Positions 8,642 through 17,819 are shown, counted from the stretch's first letter. The stretch is 64,000 nucleotides of DNA from UBA2185 sp964564625 (GCA_964564625.1 CAZMBE010000018.1:1-64000); one strand, 5' to 3'. Notes: generated from the letters alone by a model not told the origin. Program-made: numbers and translations.

Positions 8642-9466
8642 ATGGATGACCACGAATTCAGACAGCTTCTTGATCGTCTCAGCCTTTCCTGGCAAGGCTA
8701 TGCCAAGGTGAGAAAAAGCGTCAAAAAACGCATTTGCCGTCACATGCAGAAGTGTGGTTATCAAACCATGGATGACTATTTGCGCGCCCTGGATAATCCT
8801 GAGATTCTGAAAGAAGTTGAACACCTGCTCTGTGTTTCCATCAGCCATTTTTTCCGTGATCAATATTTATGGAAGATTTTGGCAGAAGAAATTCTCCCTG
8901 ATATCATCAGAAGGCATCACGAAAGAATTAACGTGTGGTCGGCAGGGTGTGCCCTGGGACAAGAGGTGTACAGTTTTGCCATACTATGGGATACGCTGAA
9001 AAGCAGATTTGACCGGCTTCCCCGACTTCTTATCCACGCTACCGACAGTAATCCCGGGTACCTGGAAAAGGCCGGGGAAGGGGCTTACCGGAGCAGCAGC
9101 CTGAAAGGATTATTGGGAGAGATAAGGAAAAGTTATTTGCGTGTATCGGGAGACGGATCGAATTACCTTTTTGCTGATTATTTAAAGAAGGACATTACAT
9201 GGCAATTACATAACTTGATGAAACAGCCGCCCCCTGCGGGGATGTTTCAAATTATATTCTTACGAAACAACCTGCTTACCTATTATCGTGAGGAAAGCAG
9301 AATTCCGGTCATCCTAAAGATTGTCGATAGCCTGGATGACGGGGGCTTTCTCATCGTCGGCTGTCATGAGAAACTGCCTTCCGAAAGCCGCATGCTTTCC
9401 CAATGTAAAAAATGCGCCTGCATCTATCAAAAGACGCACAATACCATACCGCGTCTTTCGGAGTGA
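8642..9466 (+). CDS. CheR-type protein methyltransferase, orphan
   Basis: An S-adenosylmethionine-dependent glutamate methyltransferase of the CheR family, about 274 residues from the chosen start. An N-terminal helical CheR_N domain leads to SHFFRD, then the SAM-binding SAGCALGQEVYS motif, ATDSNPGYLEKA, and IIFLRNNLLTYY, where CheR proteins have a FCRNVLIYF-like motif. No receptor, CheB or other chemotaxis gene is in the window, so the substrate is unknown. The start is uncertain: the frame is open from 8555 and no site has a convincing Shine-Dalgarno; I chose the ATG that begins the conserved domain. A short Cys motif near the C-terminus (CKKCAC) is unusual for CheR. Confidence 0.8.
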   Translation: MDDHEFRQLLDRLSLSWQGYAKVRKSVKKRICRHMQKCGYQTMDDYLRALDNPEILKEVEHLLCVSISHFFRDQYLWKILAEEILPDIIRRHHERINVWSAGCALGQEVYSFAILWDTLKSRFDRLPRLLIHATDSNPGYLEKAGEGAYRSSSLKGLLGEIRKSYLRVSGDGSNYLFADYLKKDITWQLHNLMKQPPPAGMFQIIFLRNNLLTYYREESRIPVILKIVDSLDDGGFLIVGCHEKLPSESRMLSQCKKCACIYQKTHNTIPRLSE

Positions 9467-9480
9467 TTGGCAGCATACGC

Positions 9481-9711
9481 CTACTCTTCAGGACAAATCC
9501 ACAGGATTTGACTTTTACTCACGAATACTACCTTGCCGCTGAGTCCACCGGGGATTGTCGCATTAAATAATACGATGAAAGGATCTGCACCCGTGTTGAG
9601 CAAGTCAGAAAGTCTATCCTGATCCTTGATATTCACATTGCCCTTGACATGAGAGCCATCCGTCAGGCGGATATTTGCTTTCCTTATTTTCATATCTTCA
9701 GACATACTCAT
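9481..9711 (-). CDS. small conserved hypothetical protein
   Basis: A 76-residue, probably beta-rich protein. It reads as alternating polar and hydrophobic strands with RLTDGSHVKGNV and FIVLFNATI segments. It resembles the small proteins of Deltaproteobacteria that carry a rvsDlLN...PFIVL pattern, which have no known function. No signal peptide or membrane segment is visible. It converges with the cheR-like gene with a 14-base gap. Confidence 0.6.
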   Translation of the reverse strand: MSMSEDMKIRKANIRLTDGSHVKGNVNIKDQDRLSDLLNTGADPFIVLFNATIPGGLSGKVVFVSKSQILWICPEE

Positions 9712-9923
9712 ACGCGCATTTTACATCTTCAATATTCATTGTGCAACCTTTGAATACTATATCTCGGGTCATTGCGAGGGTCAGCCGAAACATTGAACGA
9801 GGAAAGGAAAGGGGAAGCTATATGATGTCCCATTACAGTCGGGATGATTATTTCTCCCGCACTTTAGCCTGGACGAATACGAAGGGGGTAAAGGGGGATA
9901 CCACACACGTATGCAGGTGTACG

Positions 9924-10808
9924 TTAAATAACTTTTTTCATTGCCGCAATCGCAATTTCAATCTGATCGTCCGTCGGTTCTCTGGTAGTAATCTTTTGCA
10001 GCATTAAGCCGGGCCAGCTCAGGAAGTGTACCCATTTCACGTTTCTATGCTTCCCGGTAAACCGGATAACTTCATAGGAAATGCCGGCAATAACGGGAAG
10101 AAGCATTAGTTTATACAAAACCCTGTGCACAAAATCAGGCCGTCCCAGTAACGAAAACACCAAAATGGCGGTTACCATGACGACAAGCAAAAAACTCGTT
10201 CCGCAACGCGGATGCCGTGTTGAGAACTTCCTGACATTATCCACGGTTAATTCCTGGCCGTTTTCCCAGGCGAATACGGTTTTATGTTCTGCCCCATGAT
10301 ACATAAACACACGCCGCATATCTTCCATCAGCAGGGTAGAGCCTAAAAAACACAAAAAAATCCCCAGGCGAATACATCCTTCCACTATGTTCAAGAGAAG
10401 CGTGCTGGATATAGCACTTTTCAATAAAGTAAAACAGTACGCGGGTATAACAACGAAAAATACTATCGATGCCGCGAAACTGATCATTACCGAAACCGTC
10501 ATTTCCCATTTTTGCGGCTTCTTTTCATTTTCCATGAGCGCCAGTTCAGCAGAAAATAAGAGGCTTTTCATACCGATCACCATCATTTCCATCAAAGTGA
10601 CGAATCCACGGACAAACGCAAATCCCAGGATCTTATACCTCTTGGTGAGCGGAATATAATACCGTTCCTGAATGGCGATCTCCTTGTCAGGTTTTCTGAC
10701 GGCAGAAGCGATCTTATTTCCGTGCCGCATCATGACGCCTTCGATTATTGCCTGTCCGCCGGCGATGTCTTCCGGACGAGGCTTTCCATTCGTTGTTTTC
10801 GTAATCAT
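9924..10808 (-). CDS. DUF1385 (YqhQ-like) membrane protein
   Basis: A 294-residue integral membrane protein of the DUF1385/YqhQ family. The N-terminal GGQAIIEGVMMR motif and the central YHGAEHKTVFAWENG motif are diagnostic. Further family features are RHPRCGTSFL and four or five transmembrane segments (about 105-130, 140-165, 205-225, 230-250). The conserved His/Glu cluster suggests metal binding, but the function of the family is not established. In many bacteria this gene lies near prfA and rpmE; here it sits beside mscL. Confidence 0.92.
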   Translation of the reverse strand: MITKTTNGKPRPEDIAGGQAIIEGVMMRHGNKIASAVRKPDKEIAIQERYYIPLTKRYKILGFAFVRGFVTLMEMMVIGMKSLLFSAELALMENEKKPQKWEMTVSVMISFAASIVFFVVIPAYCFTLLKSAISSTLLLNIVEGCIRLGIFLCFLGSTLLMEDMRRVFMYHGAEHKTVFAWENGQELTVDNVRKFSTRHPRCGTSFLLVVMVTAILVFSLLGRPDFVHRVLYKLMLLPVIAGISYEVIRFTGKHRNVKWVHFLSWPGLMLQKITTREPTDDQIEIAIAAMKKVI

Positions 10809-10899
10809 TCCCTCTCCTGGCGCTTACGATTTCACCTCTTCGCAAAGGATGCGATCAGAAACGGCCATCATAAATTCCCTAACTCTACACCAGTAGTAA

Positions 10900-11358
10900 T
10901 TAATTCTTCATTTCTGACGTGCAATGCGGACACCTGGTGGCTTTAATAGGGATGACTGAAAGACAGAACGAACACTCCTTTGTAGCAGGATCAGGAGGAG
11001 GTGCTTCTTTTTTCAATTTGTTTATGTTCTTAATGACCAGAAAGACCGAAAATGCGACAATCAAGAAACTTATGATTGTATTAATGAAGATGCCTACGTT
11101 GATTGAAACAGCTCCAGCAGCCTTGGCTGCGGCGAGGCTGGCATATGGGCCCGCCGCGGTCCCTTCCTTGATTACCAGGAATAAGTTGGAAAAGTCCACA
11201 TTGCCAAGAAGCAGGCCGATGGGGGGCATAAGGACATCATCAACCAGGGACTTTACGATGGTGCCGAATGCTGCCCCGATGATAATACCAACTGCCATAT
11301 CAACAACATTGCCGCGCATGGCAAACTCTTTAAATTCTTTCAGCATGGCCTTATTCAC
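10900..11358 (-). CDS. mscL: large-conductance mechanosensitive channel with zinc-ribbon tail
   Basis: A pentameric inner-membrane channel that releases solutes on hypo-osmotic shock. The N-terminal FKEFAMRGNVVDMAVGIIIG and the two transmembrane helices (about 15-45 and 80-105) are classical MscL. The C-terminal part carries CxxC...CxxC (CSFC and CPHC), a putative zinc ribbon not present in the Escherichia coli protein. At 152 residues it is slightly longer than the usual 130-150. The start ATG at 11358 has AAAGG upstream. Confidence 0.95.
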   Translation of the reverse strand: MNKAMLKEFKEFAMRGNVVDMAVGIIIGAAFGTIVKSLVDDVLMPPIGLLLGNVDFSNLFLVIKEGTAAGPYASLAAAKAAGAVSINVGIFINTIISFLIVAFSVFLVIKNINKLKKEAPPPDPATKECSFCLSVIPIKATRCPHCTSEMKN

Positions 11359-11373
11359 CTTTCCTTTTGTTAT

Positions 11374-11416
11374 GAAGGCCCCACAACCTTTATTGGTTGA
11401 GGGGCCTTCATTTTTT
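11374..11416 (+). terminator. strong hairpin between the OmpA-like gene and mscL
   Basis: Outer arms GAAGGCCCC (11374-11382) and GGGGCCTTC (11401-11409), inner arms CAACC and GGTTG, an A-A mismatch between them and a 6-base TTTATT loop. Six T residues follow on the plus strand (11411-11416), so as an intrinsic terminator it points rightwards. On the minus strand it lies in the mscL leader or after the OmpA-like gene, where no T-run follows. Its role for the minus-strand genes is therefore uncertain. Confidence 0.6.
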
Positions 11417-11456
11417 CAGGCTGTTACATAATCATTTCAAGAGACACACGAATGCA

Positions 11457-12620
11457 CTATTTTACCACAGTTCCCTGAGCAACAGCTTGTACTCTCCGGT
11501 TCTTTGCTCTGCCCTCCTTTGTCTTATTGGAGGCAATGGGTTTCTCCAAACCATAACCGACGGCCGTAAGGCGATCCTTCTCAATACCGAATTTGGTGGT
11601 AAGATATTTCATCACACTATTGGCCCGAGCCTGTGACAATTTCTTATTAAACGCTGCCTTCCCTACGTTATCCGTATGACCTTGAATCTCCATCTTCGCG
11701 TCGGGGTGTTCTTTCATAAAGTCAGCAACCTTCTTGATCTCATTGTGGTACTTGGGCTGGATGTTGGATTTTCCCGTTGCGAATAGTATGTTGAGAGTCA
11801 TGGTAACGGGTTCCGCTGCGACGACTACCGGTGCTGCTTCTGCCGGCGCTTTAACTTCTTGCACTACTGGCTTTGGTTCTTCCTTCACGATCGGCTTCGG
11901 TTCACCCTTCTTCAGGAAAACCGTTTCCACGAAATTCGACATGGCATCAGGTGAAGAAATGCTGTCTCCCGTTACCATAGAACCACACTTACCGGCATCG
12001 GCAACCGCCTGCATTACCTTTCTGCCGGCGGCGCTCTCCCCGATATGGACGGTATAGATACACACCCTGTCACCATAGGCGCTCTTCATTCTCTGTGCCG
12101 CTGCGACGGGATTGTACATCTCCATATCCTCACCGTCGCTGAAGGCGATAACGGCCAACTGACCGGTCTGGGACTTGAGGTCAGCTGTTACACCATCAAG
12201 GGCTGCATCCAGGGGGCTGAAGCCACTCCCTACTTTTAAAGGCGCGATGGCATCCGGCAGGGCCGACTTTGAATAGTCGCCTGGTCCCAAAAGCGCCTGC
12301 GTCGTCGTACCAGCGAATGGTTTGAACTGGCCGAAGGCACGTGAGGCCGAAGTAAGTTTCAGGTCGGGAATTGTCTCGTTAAAGAGTTTGACGAGAGATT
12401 GCTCCTGGCTCAACTTGCTTTTGCCCTTGTACATATCATTCATCGATAAGGTGGAATCATAGATGACCGCGAAGGCATCGACCTTCTGGACAAGCTCGCC
12501 CGCTGCCACCTTCGCCCGCAGGTCGTGAGATGCCGCCTCGGCTGTGAAAACGTTGGTAAATCCGGTGAGTAAAAGTGCTAACATCATACACAACAACCAT
12601 TTTGAATACCTATTTCCCAT
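11457..12620 (-). CDS. secreted vWA-OmpA fusion protein
   Basis: A 387-residue envelope protein. A signal peptide (residues 1-30, ending AEAA) precedes a von Willebrand factor A domain (about 45-235) with a MIDAS-like DSTLS and the later FSDGED. A Pro/Glu/Lys-rich linker (about 240-265) leads to a C-terminal OmpA peptidoglycan-binding domain with the diagnostic GHTDNVG and an AKNRRV motif. Family knowledge suggests non-covalent anchoring to peptidoglycan, with the vWA domain binding a partner in the periplasm. GGAGA lies 7-8 bases before the ATG, and a good promoter lies upstream at 12724-12752. The partner is unknown. Confidence 0.92.
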   Translation of the reverse strand: MGNRYSKWLLCMMLALLLTGFTNVFTAEAASHDLRAKVAAGELVQKVDAFAVIYDSTLSMNDMYKGKSKLSQEQSLVKLFNETIPDLKLTSASRAFGQFKPFAGTTTQALLGPGDYSKSALPDAIAPLKVGSGFSPLDAALDGVTADLKSQTGQLAVIAFSDGEDMEMYNPVAAAQRMKSAYGDRVCIYTVHIGESAAGRKVMQAVADAGKCGSMVTGDSISSPDAMSNFVETVFLKKGEPKPIVKEEPKPVVQEVKAPAEAAPVVVAAEPVTMTLNILFATGKSNIQPKYHNEIKKVADFMKEHPDAKMEIQGHTDNVGKAAFNKKLSQARANSVMKYLTTKFGIEKDRLTAVGYGLEKPIASNKTKEGRAKNRRVQAVAQGTVVK

Positions 12621-12723
12621 ATTAACGTCTCCTTTCTTCTTTGTGATTAATTTTCCTGAGCTTGGGCACCATCTATGATGGTAAACTGATACGCGACAAG
12701 CATCTTATAGTAATTCGCTTTTT

Positions 12724-12752
12724 ACTATAAATAATATATCTGAATTTGTAAA
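12724..12752 (-). promoter_or_regulatory. sigma70-type promoter for the vWA-OmpA gene
   Basis: On the minus strand TTTACA (12752-12747), a 17-base spacer and TATAGT (12729-12724), in an AT-rich stretch. The predicted transcript starts about 100 bases before the ATG at 12620. Confidence 0.6.
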
Positions 12753-12784
12753 CATAATTTATCTACATGAGCAATACCTAATGG

Positions 12785-14689
12785 TTAACGGATCCCCACA
12801 CCAATTTTGGGATCTTTTTCAAAAGAAAGGAGTGTCAGGCCATCATCCGTTTCAGCCGCCAGAAGCATTCCCTGGGATTCGATACCCATGAGCTTCGTCG
12901 GTTTCAGATTTGCCACAATCACAATCTTTTTGCCGATGAGTTCCTCGGGCTTGTAATCCTTTGCGATACCGGCGACAAGAGTCCTTTCTTCACCCATGTC
13001 AATCTTTAACTTCAGGAGCTTGCCGGATTTGGGAACGGCCTCCGCCTCGATGACCTTTGCCACGCGCAGATCTATTCTTTCGAAATCCGCATAATCAATT
13101 TGTGGCTTTAGCGCTTGAAGCGTATCTTCTTTCACTTTCGGTTTCTCCCTTTCTTTTTCATAGGCGACCCTCGGGAAGAGCGCCTCGGATCTCTTGAGAC
13201 TATTGCCGGAAGTGATGCCTCCCCAGAGGCGAATACTGGAAAAATCCTGCGAAGCCACGTCAGTGATACCAAGTTGATCCGCAATCTTCTGTGCTGAACC
13301 TGGCATGAACGGCAAAATCAAGATCGCAATGATCCGGAGCGATTCCAGGAGATTATAGACAACCGCTTCCAGTCTGTCTTTACTTGCGGCATCCTGGGCA
13401 AGTTTCCACGGCTCCTGTTCGACAATATACTTATTCGTCATGTTGATAAAATCCCAGGTGGCAATCAGGGCTTTATGGAGCGCGAGTTCCCTGAAGCTGC
13501 CCTCTACCTCGGATACGGTTTTGCCTGCCGCTTCCATGAGCAGCCTGTCTTCTTCAGATAGCGGGCGGGCCTCCGGCACCTTTCCGGCGCAGTATTTCAT
13601 CGCCATGGTCATGGTTCTGCTTACCAGATTGCCCAGATCATTGGCCAGATCAGAGTTTATCCGCTGGACGAAACTTTCTTCACTGAAGCTGGAATCGAGG
13701 CCGAACACCATCTCCCTCAGGAGAAAATAGCGGAAGGGGTCAAGCCCGTATTTATCTTTCAGCTCCAGGGGCCTGACCACATTGCCAAGACTTTTGGACA
13801 TTTTGCTCTGATCCACAACCCAATACCCGTGGACGTTCAGATGCCGGTAAGGTTCAATACCCGCTGCCTTGAGCATTGTGGGCCAGTAGATGCCATGCGG
13901 TTTGAGAATGTCTTTGGCGATAAGGTGTTCGGCGCGGGGCCAGAATTTACGGAAATTATCCCCTTCCGGATACCCGAGGGCGGTAATATAGTTGATGAGG
14001 GCGTCAAACCAGACGTAGGTAACGTAATTATCATCAAAGGGAAGCGTAATCCCCCACTCCAACCTGCTCTTCGGTCTCGAAATACATAAATCCTCTAAAG
14101 GCTCCCTTAAAAAGGCAAGAACCTCATTTTTATAACGCTCCGGCCTGATGAAATCAGGATGTTCCTTAATATACTCTTTGAGCCATTCCTGATATTTGCT
14201 CATTCTGAAAAAGTAATTGTTCTCTTTCCGGTACTCTGGAGCTGCCTTATGATCGGGGCAAAGCCCGTTTTCCAGTTCCTTCTCCATGTAAAATCGTTCG
14301 CAGCCGACACAGTAGTATCCCTCGTATTTCCCAAAATAGATATCACCGTCGTCATAGACCTTTTGCAGAATAAGCCTGACCGTCTCAATATGGTTGGTAT
14401 CGGTCGTTCTTATGAAATAGTCATTGCTGATGGCAAGTTCGGGCCACAAATTCCTGAACTGACCGCTAATGCCATCTGCATACTCTTTCGGTGTCGTACC
14501 TGCCAACCGGGCAGCCTCCACGATCTTGTCGCCATGTTCATCTGTTCCGGTCACAAAAAAAGTCCTGTCCCCGGAGAGGCGATGAAATCTGGCCAGAACA
14601 TCAGCCACAATAGTGGTGTACGCATGGCCGATATGAGGTGAGGCATTGACATAATATATCGGTGTGGTGATAAAGTACGTTTTTCCCAC
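12785..14689 (-). CDS. metG: methionyl-tRNA synthetase
   Basis: Charges tRNA-Met. Class I signatures are PHIGHAYT (HIGH-type) near the N-terminus and KMSKS (in DQSKMSKSLGN) near residue 300. The connective-peptide insert has one CxxC knuckle, CVGC, and a CPDH pair. The C-terminal 110 residues form a separate EMAP/Trbp111-type tRNA-binding domain (from about DYADFERIDLRV), giving the dimeric form of the enzyme. I placed the start at the GTG at 14689 (VGKTYFITTPIYY) because AGAGGG lies 6 bases upstream; a TTG at 14707 is further out. It ends the tmk-holB-ricT-metG run, a gene order also known in Firmicutes. Confidence 0.96.
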   Translation of the reverse strand: MGKTYFITTPIYYVNASPHIGHAYTTIVADVLARFHRLSGDRTFFVTGTDEHGDKIVEAARLAGTTPKEYADGISGQFRNLWPELAISNDYFIRTTDTNHIETVRLILQKVYDDGDIYFGKYEGYYCVGCERFYMEKELENGLCPDHKAAPEYRKENNYFFRMSKYQEWLKEYIKEHPDFIRPERYKNEVLAFLREPLEDLCISRPKSRLEWGITLPFDDNYVTYVWFDALINYITALGYPEGDNFRKFWPRAEHLIAKDILKPHGIYWPTMLKAAGIEPYRHLNVHGYWVVDQSKMSKSLGNVVRPLELKDKYGLDPFRYFLLREMVFGLDSSFSEESFVQRINSDLANDLGNLVSRTMTMAMKYCAGKVPEARPLSEEDRLLMEAAGKTVSEVEGSFRELALHKALIATWDFINMTNKYIVEQEPWKLAQDAASKDRLEAVVYNLLESLRIIAILILPFMPGSAQKIADQLGITDVASQDFSSIRLWGGITSGNSLKRSEALFPRVAYEKEREKPKVKEDTLQALKPQIDYADFERIDLRVAKVIEAEAVPKSGKLLKLKIDMGEERTLVAGIAKDYKPEELIGKKIVIVANLKPTKLMGIESQGMLLAAETDDGLTLLSFEKDPKIGVGIR

Positions 14690-14736
14690 GAATAACCCTC
14701 TTTTCAAAAATCCTTGGTATGAGAAGCCCCTTACCG

Positions 14737-15525
14737 CTAAAGATCTTCAATATTCACGGTAATTTCCTTGCCGTTCTCCAGTTCTACAACTATCTCCCCT
14801 TTAAAGATGTTTTGCCTTATGATTTTACCGCGACCTTCCGCAGTGTTTATTACCTTGCCACACTTTGGTATGTCCTTTTTCATGTTCTGGTATACGTCGT
14901 ATTCAAATGCCAGGCAACACATTAATCTGCCGCACAATCCTGATATTTTCTCCGGGTTCAATGACACACTCTGTTCTTTGGCCATCTTCACAGAAACACG
15001 GTCCAGATTGGGTATAAGATTTGCGCAGCATACCTCCCGCCCGCAAATCCCCAAGCCCTTCACCATACGGGCCTCGTGCCTGGCACCAATCTGCCTTAAC
15101 TCGATCCTTATCTTGAACCGCTGAACCAGGTCCTTTACAAGCTCTCTGAAATCTACGCGGCTTTCCGCGGTGAAATAAAATATTATCTGGCTTTTATCAA
15201 ACAGGCATTCCACGTCTATCAGCTTCATGGGAAGTTCTCGCTCCCTAATCTTGTCCAGACAAAACTGACGGGCCTCCTGTTCCATTGCTTCATTTTCTTT
15301 TCTGATTTTTAAGTCATCATCTGTAGCCTTACGAACAACGCTTTTCAGACCGATCGGCAGTTTATAGATTGGCACAGACTTTACCTCCGTGATCACTGTG
15401 CCTAATGACGTGCCATTTTCCGTATTGACGATCACGTGATCATTCTTTTCCAACTTCTGATCAGAGGCGTCGAAGCTGTATATTTTCCCATCTTTTCTGA
15501 ATCGTATCCCAACAATATTTTTCAG
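14737..15525 (-). CDS. ricT: PSP1-domain protein RicT (YaaT), apparent CTG start
   Basis: A PSP1 C-terminal-domain protein, in Bacillus part of the Ric complex that binds Fe-S clusters and influences RNA processing. Cys motifs GICGREVCC and SGLCGRLMCC are intact. The family's conserved N-terminus (VGIRFRKDGKIYSFDA) is encoded upstream of the first TTG at 15453, so the protein must start earlier. In that frame a TAA lies at 15532-15534, and the only plausible initiator after it is CTG at 15523-15525, with AAGGAG (15535-15540) 9 bases upstream. ATT codons are the only alternatives. With the CTG start the protein has about 262 residues. Confidence 0.9.
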   Translation of the reverse strand: MKNIVGIRFRKDGKIYSFDASDQKLEKNDHVIVNTENGTSLGTVITEVKSVPIYKLPIGLKSVVRKATDDDLKIRKENEAMEQEARQFCLDKIRERELPMKLIDVECLFDKSQIIFYFTAESRVDFRELVKDLVQRFKIRIELRQIGARHEARMVKGLGICGREVCCANLIPNLDRVSVKMAKEQSVSLNPEKISGLCGRLMCCLAFEYDVYQNMKKDIPKCGKVINTAEGRGKIIRQNIFKGEIVVELENGKEITVNIEDL

Positions 15526-15577
15526 AGTGCTTTACTCCTTTTCCCATTAATTATTACTGTATCACGATGAAATCAAA

Positions 15578-16561
15578 TCATTCGCCATAGCGGCTGAGTT
15601 TAAACATCATGGCCTCTATTGTCAATTGTTTATTGGCGTTCTGGTTTATCGCATAGAATGCTTGTTCCACCGCTAGTATGCTTTTAAGAATATCCCGGCC
15701 GGATACATTTTCCGCAACGGATTTTACAATGTCGATGTGATCCTGATTGATAACCCGATCCATCTCGCCAGTTTCTTTGTAGACCAGCGCATCCCGATAA
15801 CCGGTCATTAAGATGCCGAGCTTTTCCGTAATTTCTTTTCTTTCGTGTCCGAAATCATGGGCAATAGATAACAATCCAAGGGGATCTTTCATCCTTATTT
15901 TTGACATTACATCAAGGACAGCGTCTCTCATCTCCAGATAGGAATCATCATGTAACGTCATCGCTTTCCCAATACTCCCGCCGGATATCAAAGAAATGAG
16001 AAAGGATGTCTGGGCATCCAGTGATAATTTATCGCGCAAATATGATGAAATGGTTTCTCGCTGCAGAGGATTAAACCGCAAATGCTGGCATCGCGAGAGA
16101 ACAGTCATAGGAAGCTGATGTGGACGCGCCGTAATCAATATCAATATATTAGATGCAGATGGTTCTTCCAGTGTCTTCAAAAGGGCGTTCGCTGAAACAA
16201 TATTCATTCTATCGGCATCGTCAATGATGAAAATCCGCTTTCTTCCTTCAAGGGGTCTGAATTTCATCTGCTCCTGAAGCTCTCTGATTTCCTTAACTTT
16301 TATAAATTGACCTTCCGCTTTTATCGTAACAACATCGGGATGATTTCCGCGATGTATCTTTACGCAGGAAAGGCATTCATTGCAGGCATCACTACTGTTG
16401 CTTCTGCAATTCAGGACTTTGGCAAAAACCTCTGCTACGGTCCTTTTTCCAACACCCTCCATTCCGTAAAAAAGATAGGCATGAGGGATCCTATTTCTTG
16501 ACACTGCGGTCTGAAGGACATTTATCTGTTTTTCATGACCATAAATATCTTTGAAGGACAT
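15578..16561 (-). CDS. holB: DNA polymerase III delta-prime subunit
   Basis: A clamp-loader subunit that helps load the beta clamp on DNA. The AAA+ ATPase fold shows GMEGVGKRT (Walker A, about residue 37), a CNECLSC...HRGNHPD zinc-binding segment and FIIDDADRMN with the sensor-like NALLKTLEEPS. The Walker A is somewhat degenerate, as in many delta-prime proteins. I set the start at the ATG at 16561 (MSFKDIYGHEKQ); an in-frame TTG 21 bases upstream is possible and neither has a strong ribosome site. It precedes ricT by 52 bases in a conserved neighbourhood. Confidence 0.94.
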   Translation of the reverse strand: MSFKDIYGHEKQINVLQTAVSRNRIPHAYLFYGMEGVGKRTVAEVFAKVLNCRSNSSDACNECLSCVKIHRGNHPDVVTIKAEGQFIKVKEIRELQEQMKFRPLEGRKRIFIIDDADRMNIVSANALLKTLEEPSASNILILITARPHQLPMTVLSRCQHLRFNPLQRETISSYLRDKLSLDAQTSFLISLISGGSIGKAMTLHDDSYLEMRDAVLDVMSKIRMKDPLGLLSIAHDFGHERKEITEKLGILMTGYRDALVYKETGEMDRVINQDHIDIVKSVAENVSGRDILKSILAVEQAFYAINQNANKQLTIEAMMFKLSRYGE

Positions 16562-16777
16562 ATATATAATTGATGAACTCAAAAATTATCAATTCCGTGA
16601 TAGGGTGCCATTCTCCAACGGGCGCACAATGAGGGGAAAAACCGTTTTGCGCGTCTTAATCATGCGTTGTAACAACTTTCCTTGGTTGCTGTTGCCATAC
16701 AACACGGACTGGGGTTTTGCAACAGGGAATTTTCAAAGGGTTCCCTGCGTGATGTGAATAATTGAAGTCCTCCGCGT

Positions 16778-17428
16778 TTATAATTTCTTATTAATGAATA
16801 ACGAAAGATGGCTACAGATTTCTTGATGAACTGTTTCGATATCTCTAGTGCTATTGATGACCCTGAATTGTTTTGTATCCTGTTCTGCGAGGAAAAGATA
16901 CCCCGCTCTCACTCTCCTGTGAAATTCCAAATCCTCTCTTTCAAATCGATCCTCCGCTGAACCCTCCTTTATTCGGGATATTCTATTCATGGCTCTTTTC
17001 AAACCGACCTCCACCGGCAGATCGAGAAGGATGGTTAATCCCGGTTTTAGATTCGCCGAGGAAAAGTCATTAATAACCCTGATAATATCAACATCTAATC
17101 CCCTGCCGAAGCCTTGATAGGCAAGCGTTGCATGATAAAACCGGTCGCATAACACCACCGTGCCTTCTTTAAGTGCCGGAATGATCACATCTCTCACATG
17201 CTGGGACCTGGCTGCCAAGAAAAGGAGAAGCTCTGCTTCGCTGTTAATTTCCCCCAACGACCCTTTATTTAAAAGAATCTCTCTGATTTTTTTGCCAAGG
17301 GGAGTTCCTCCCGGTTCTTCCGTAATTATGAAAGGGACACGGCTTTGTTTCAGATACTCTCCGGCACGCTTAATCTGGGTGGTTTTTCCACATCCTTCGA
17401 TACCCTCAAAGGTAATAAATTGTCCCAT
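16778..17428 (-). CDS. tmk: thymidylate kinase
   Basis: Phosphorylates dTMP to dTDP. The P-loop FEGIEGCGKTTQ is at residues 7-18, the DRFYHATLAYQG motif near residue 95 carries the DR(Y/F) substrate motif, and a lid region with RISRIKEG-like residues follows. At 216 residues it is the normal length. It lies between the ferredoxin gene and holB, as tmk-holB pairs often do. About 215 bases separate it from holB; no gene is visible in that gap. Confidence 0.96.
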   Translation of the reverse strand: MGQFITFEGIEGCGKTTQIKRAGEYLKQSRVPFIITEEPGGTPLGKKIREILLNKGSLGEINSEAELLLFLAARSQHVRDVIIPALKEGTVVLCDRFYHATLAYQGFGRGLDVDIIRVINDFSSANLKPGLTILLDLPVEVGLKRAMNRISRIKEGSAEDRFEREDLEFHRRVRAGYLFLAEQDTKQFRVINSTRDIETVHQEICSHLSLFINKKL

Positions 17429-17550
17429 TATTACACCCTAAACAAGGAGCCCATGACCTTCGATTAACAAAAACAGAAGAGGGGAAAACATCCCTCCTTT
17501 ATCAAGGTGGATGACTTCCCCCTTTTGATCGCTATCTCTCTGCTGAGAGT

Positions 17551-17730
17551 CTATTTCTCTTCTCCCGACACGATCGCTTCCACAGGACACTGCTCGGCAC
17601 AAGTCCCGCAATCAGTACAAAGCTTGGGATCAATAACATATTTTTCTTCTCCTTCACTGATTGCTTCAGCGGGACATTCACTTTCGCAAGCGCCACAGGC
17701 AATGCATTCATCTGTAATTACGTACGCCAT
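17551..17730 (-). CDS. 2[4Fe-4S] ferredoxin, clostridial type
   Basis: A 59-residue protein with two canonical motifs: Cys9-xx-Cys12-xx-Cys15-xxx-Cys19-Pro and Cys38-xx-Cys41-xx-Cys44-xxx-Cys48-Pro. It therefore binds two low-potential [4Fe-4S] clusters and carries electrons in the cytoplasm. The start ATG at 17730 (MAYVITDECIACG) has GGAGAAG upstream. Its neighbours are an Nfu-type Fe-S carrier and, two genes upstream, IspH, an Fe-S reductase that needs two electrons per turnover. I infer it as a possible electron donor for IspH; this is not shown. Confidence 0.95.
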   Translation of the reverse strand: MAYVITDECIACGACESECPAEAISEGEEKYVIDPKLCTDCGTCAEQCPVEAIVSGEEK

Positions 17731-17819
17731 TTCATCTTCTCCTTATATTTTTTATTTTTACTGGCTTTCCAATAAGCCCTGCTGTTCAATTACTCGTAAA
17801 GAATTTTATTTTCTAAAAT

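Noticed and set aside
15453..15455. TTG at 15453 as the start of ricT
   Set aside because: It would remove the family's conserved N-terminal segment, which is encoded directly upstream in the same frame.
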